A DNA stretch of 64,000 nucleotides from NORP240 sp038134485 (lineage in GTDB: Bacteria; Pseudomonadota; Gammaproteobacteria; Pseudomonadales; Pseudohongiellaceae), in contig JAYPVG010000001.1 of the NCBI GenBank assembly GCA_038134485.1, forward strand, positions 202,055-266,054, in the 5' to 3' direction. Positions 61,044 to 64,000 of the stretch are shown here, piece by piece; the stretch's first letter is position 1; every line of letters starts with the position of its first letter. The position numbers and the translations under genes were made by a program. Under the pieces are notes generated by a model, which did no database searches, was not told where the DNA came from, and saw nothing but the letters and a program-made list of their open reading frames with translations.

Positions 61044-61325
61044 AAATCCTGCCCGTGGCTCACGTTCTCTATCCCGGCGTCATACAAAAGCTGCTGTCAG
61101 ATCCGCAATATCGGTCTGTTGCGAGCCAGATTCGCAATGACGAAACGGCCCGATGTCCGTGCTCACAAGGTGAGCTGGAGCGCCGGGCCCTGGGGTCTAG
61201 CACGAGAATTTAAAAGGTTAAATCATTTTGAGCGTATCGTATTAGTTTCACGACCAATACTTTCACACTCTGTGATCTAAGTCACTGATTTGAGTCTTAA
61301 ATATGAATGGTTAAGGCAATATTGC
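61044..61325. other. Non-coding region before the export operon
   Basis: No gene found. It is AT-rich near the barrel gene's 3' end and probably contains the promoter of the minus-strand export operon. I looked for an RfaH ops element (GGCGGTAGCGTG or its complement) and did not find one. Confidence 0.45.
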
Positions 61326-62603
61326 TCAGAAACTGGCCTGAAAGCCGATACTTAGCCCCGACTGATCAAAACCAAAGGCTTGAGTGACGTTCGTTTCTCG
61401 ATCTTCTGTACTAATTCCAACGTTAACGTCCAGCCAGCGGGCTACCTCATAGTTTAATCGCGCGGAGAATCGGTCTACATTGTCATTCAATGGCGACCCG
61501 ACGTAATCTGAATCCTCGCTCTGGATAGATACCACCGTCGATAACGAGGGTCTCCATTCATGCTGCCAATTGATGCCGAGGAGCTTGCGCTCGGTGGCAT
61601 TACCTATACCGATACCCTCGCCGTAATTCTGGGACGCCGTCAGATTAAAGGTGGAGTAGGTCAGCGGTGAATATTCGATACCGACCTCGTATGACGGCCC
61701 ATCCACATCCTGCCGGGTCGGCGAATCAAATTCTTTATCGGCACGTCCAATGCGGATACTGCCTGTCGTTCTGGCGGTCGCTTCCCAGCTGACACCCAGA
61801 AATACGTACTGTTCCGAGCTGTCGAGGGATGCCGTTGTTTGACCGCCCGCGAACAGTGCCTGGTCATACTCAAAATCGTTGGTTCTGGCCTCGACCAGGA
61901 TGTCTGTGCGGGGTGAGACGCGCCACAGAAGCGTCGACTGCAGACCTGTCTGATCGTAGTTTCGACCGGTGGCGAATTCCTCGTTATTGGTGTACTCCAT
62001 GGATGCGCTGTTGCCGCCGACTCGCAGTCTCAATCGAGCATTTTGCGAGCCAAGCTGGTAGGTGACTCCCAGGGTTGACTGCTCGAAGGTGTCCGGTTCA
62101 TCCGGCAGAGGGCCGAACTGGCTGAATCCGGTGCCGCGCCTCTGGACATCGTCTTGGAGTCCGGCGTTGAAGTCCAGTAAATTGAATTCATTGAGCTCCA
62201 GATGCGCCGACCCGTTGATCGACCAGCTACTGTAATCGTCGACGTCGCTCGCGTCGAAGTTTACATCGCTGGCCTGCAAGTCAAGTTGCCAGCCGTTGAC
62301 GCCATTCGAATACACTGCTGCAAGGCTTGGCGTTATTGTGGTGATGAGGGAATCTACCTCGTCCACGTTGCGCCGGTAAATATTGTCTTCATCGGTAAAA
62401 TTGACGTTGAGTAGTGGCGTCAGGCTAAGGTTACCGCTCTGGAATACACGGGGGTCGGCGCCCAGTACGTTACAGCTCAGGGTGGTAATAGCGAGAAACA
62501 ACGCTGATCTACCCAAAGCAAATGATCTTATCGATTCGTCAACAGTTAAGCCGTTCGCAGGAACCCCCGAGGACGAACTGGTTGGGTCTGTAAAAGTCAT
62601 CAA
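61326..62603 (-). CDS. Outer-membrane beta-barrel protein of the exopolysaccharide locus
   Basis: A 425-residue protein with a hydrophobic N-terminal signal (about residues 28-50) and alternating amphipathic strands throughout (GWQLDLQASDVNF, ARLRLRVGGNSASMEYT, STFNLTASQNYG). The C-terminus ends in Phe (IGFQASF), as expected for a barrel inserted by BamA. Proteins of this kind (EpsL-like) sit in exopolysaccharide loci of proteobacteria and may form the export pore. The length is typical. It is on the same strand as the export operon, with 282 bases between. Confidence 0.82.
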   Translation of the reverse strand: MMTFTDPTSSSSGVPANGLTVDESIRSFALGRSALFLAITTLSCNVLGADPRVFQSGNLSLTPLLNVNFTDEDNIYRRNVDEVDSLITTITPSLAAVYSNGVNGWQLDLQASDVNFDASDVDDYSSWSINGSAHLELNEFNLLDFNAGLQDDVQRRGTGFSQFGPLPDEPDTFEQSTLGVTYQLGSQNARLRLRVGGNSASMEYTNNEEFATGRNYDQTGLQSTLLWRVSPRTDILVEARTNDFEYDQALFAGGQTTASLDSSEQYVFLGVSWEATARTTGSIRIGRADKEFDSPTRQDVDGPSYEVGIEYSPLTYSTFNLTASQNYGEGIGIGNATERKLLGINWQHEWRPSLSTVVSIQSEDSDYVGSPLNDNVDRFSARLNYEVARWLDVNVGISTEDRETNVTQAFGFDQSGLSIGFQASF

Positions 62604-62787
62604 TTAGCTCCAATGATTGCCGATTTTCCACACCTAGCTGGGTTCTTCTCCGCCTGATTTCAATTAAAACTGCAGAGCGCACTATTCTAGATCCGTGAAG
62701 CGATGCACCGTATCTTGGATCGTATTTCATTAGTTAGTCGGCAAATCAATCGGAAAATTAATACGTTAAACCAGATAGTTTGTACAA

Positions 62788-64000
62788 CTAATACGCATTG
62801 GGGTCGGTAAACGCAACTCTGAGGGTCTTCACCAAGATTTTAATATCCATCCAGAGCGACCAGTTCTCAATATAATACAAATCGTAATCGATTCGACGCT
62901 GCATTTTATCCAGAGTTTCGGTTTCACCTCTCGCGCCGCTGACCTGGGCAAGGCCGGTTATCCCGGGTTTTAATTTGTGACGTAGCAGATAACGGTCAAC
63001 CTTATCCTGGTAAAGGTCATTGTGCGCTAGCGCATGAGGTCGCGGTCCAACTACGGACATGGTTCCGCTCAGCACGTTGGCAAACTGGGGTAGCTCGTCA
63101 AAAGAGGTGCGACGCAAAAATTGACCGAGCGAAGTAACCCGATCATCAAATCTAGTTGCCTGCACGATGGGCGTGCCGTCTTCGCATGCCTTCATGGTAC
63201 GAAATTTCCACATGACGAAAGGTTTGCCATGCGCTCCAATTCGCTGCTGGCGATAAAGCACCGGTCCTCGCGATGAGACCTTTATACTTATGGCAATAAC
63301 AAGCATCGGTACGCAAAATACTGCCAACCCCGTCAGCGCCACGATGATATCAAGAGTTCGCTTGAGCGCTAATTGTCCATAAGAAAGCCTGGGGACATAT
63401 GCATTAATCGTGCTGATTTGGCCGTACTTCATAATACGATTGGCCATCAGGTGCTGGGCGCGCATTGGCGGAACTATCTGCAATTCGGTGCCGGTTGAAA
63501 CGAATTCGGCGAAGTCTATGCGATCAGCCATTTCGATGGGAATAATCCCGATGTCGAACTGTTTCTGTTGTCCCGCCCATTGGAACAATTCTGTCCCACC
63601 GCGGTACCCGGAGGCATCTTTTAAACTCTCGTCATCGCCATAGATTCCCACCACATCGAGACCGAGGGATTTATCATCCGAGAGAATTCTGTTCAACTCC
63701 AGACAAACTCCCGAGCTAACGAGTATCCCAACCGTGCGGCGAGGAAGAAACCTGGATGAAATCAGGGATAGCAGAGGACTGAGCAACACGGTTCGCCATA
63801 ACAAGATTAGGGTGCCTGAGCCCAATATCCAGGCCAAAATGACGAATCGCGAATATATCAGACTGATCTGCAGCAAAAAGAGTCCAAACATAACGCCGAA
63901 AGCGGCGAATAACCATGCGGTGATCGCTGCAGCAGTCGTTACCCCTCGATCTTCCGGCAATAAACTCTGATAGGCGCCGAAGGATTCGGCGGCGACGTAA
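62788..64000 (-). CDS. Undecaprenyl-phosphate sugar phosphotransferase (WcaJ-like), N-terminus beyond window
   Basis: At least 404 residues of a polyisoprenyl-phosphate hexose-1-phosphate transferase; the frame is still open at the window edge, so the start lies outside. It has two or three visible membrane segments in the N-terminal part, a CoA-binding-like domain (TVGILVSSGVCLELNRIL), another membrane hairpin, and the bacterial sugar transferase domain with RIGAHGKPFVMWKFRTM near bases 63175-63230 and TSFDELPQFANVLSGTMSVVGPRPH at about 63035-63110. It starts repeat-unit synthesis. It is distinct in architecture from the short transferase at 53779. Confidence 0.92.
   Translation of the reverse strand, partial: YVAAESFGAYQSLLPEDRGVTTAAAITAWLFAAFGVMFGLFLLQISLIYSRFVILAWILGSGTLILLWRTVLLSPLLSLISSRFLPRRTVGILVSSGVCLELNRILSDDKSLGLDVVGIYGDDESLKDASGYRGGTELFQWAGQQKQFDIGIIPIEMADRIDFAEFVSTGTELQIVPPMRAQHLMANRIMKYGQISTINAYVPRLSYGQLALKRTLDIIVALTGLAVFCVPMLVIAISIKVSSRGPVLYRQQRIGAHGKPFVMWKFRTMKACEDGTPIVQATRFDDRVTSLGQFLRRTSFDELPQFANVLSGTMSVVGPRPHALAHNDLYQDKVDRYLLRHKLKPGITGLAQVSGARGETETLDKMQRRIDYDLYYIENWSLWMDIKILVKTLRVAFTDPNAY

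Noticed and set aside
61044..61325. Possible RfaH ops/JUMPstart element before the export operon
   Set aside because: I did not find the ops core on either strand here by reading; a motif search would be needed to exclude diverged forms.

Overview
The window looks like a chromosome segment of a free-living, probably marine, gammaproteobacterium with roughly balanced to moderately high GC. The evidence is a Tad pilus locus, many periplasmic quinoproteins and cytochromes c, a TorF-type porin, an RfaH-like NusG paralogue and a Wza/Wzc-type exopolysaccharide locus. No rRNA or tRNA gene is visible, so placement below class is not possible from the sequence. Two runs of ten N (22183-22192 and 27684-27693) show that this is a scaffolded assembly. 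No CRISPR array, integrase, transposase or phage gene was recognised.

Layout. 1-5295 (+): the 3' half of a Tad (Flp) secretion locus: the end of the TadA/CpaF ATPase, TadB, TadC, a TPR lipoprotein with two LytR_C-like domains, and a TadD-like TPR lipoprotein. 5398-12008: an epoxide-hydrolase-like enzyme, a ThpR-type RNA phosphodiesterase, and a CoA-thioester module (two acyl-CoA dehydrogenases, a MaoC hydratase, a CitE-type lyase and a divergent mesaconyl-C4-CoA-hydratase-like protein) that fits breakdown of a branched or C5 dicarboxylic acyl-CoA. 12110-19659: a DUF6265 protein, a cupin, a glucose-dehydrogenase-like quinoprotein, a second quinoprotein with its own small cytochrome c, a secreted protein of an unnamed family and an SMP-30/gluconolactonase-like protein. 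19874-22182: a thioesterase, a small membrane protein and an NhaC antiporter cut by an assembly gap.

22260-29048 is visibly AT-richer and encodes envelope-modification functions: a polytopic GT-C-like protein, a tiny membrane protein, a NoeA-like methyltransferase and two membrane-anchored alkaline-phosphatase-superfamily enzymes. 29296-45081 returns to a secreted/periplasmic catabolic theme: two serine beta-lactamase-fold hydrolases, a TorF porin, two tandem lipoprotein cytochrome c-quinoprotein fusions, CHRD, CDGSH and tannase-like proteins, S-formylglutathione hydrolase, an amidohydrolase and an exported VOC protein.

45232-49677 (-) is a compact cluster resembling the actinobacterial polyprenyl-phospho-arabinose pathway: VanZ-like, GtrA, DprE1-like oxidase, DprE2-like reductase and a HAD-UbiA fusion. 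An RfaH/NusG paralogue diverges from it. 50520-53723 holds an alpha/beta hydrolase, an unknown protein and a flavin-dependent halogenase. 53779 to the end is an exopolysaccharide locus: two initiating sugar transferases, a secreted repeat protein, an O-antigen-ligase-like protein, VpsP-like protein, CpsB-type phosphatase, Wzc-type autokinase, Wza-type export lipoprotein or protein, and an outer-membrane barrel.

How it fits together: the right half of the window is about building and exporting surface glycans, with an antiterminator next to it; the middle is about periplasmic oxidation of alcohols or sugars through PQQ and cytochrome c; the left holds adhesion pili and acyl-CoA catabolism. Functional calls rest on motifs read by eye. 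Substrates of the quinoproteins, acyl-CoA module and halogenase are not determined.
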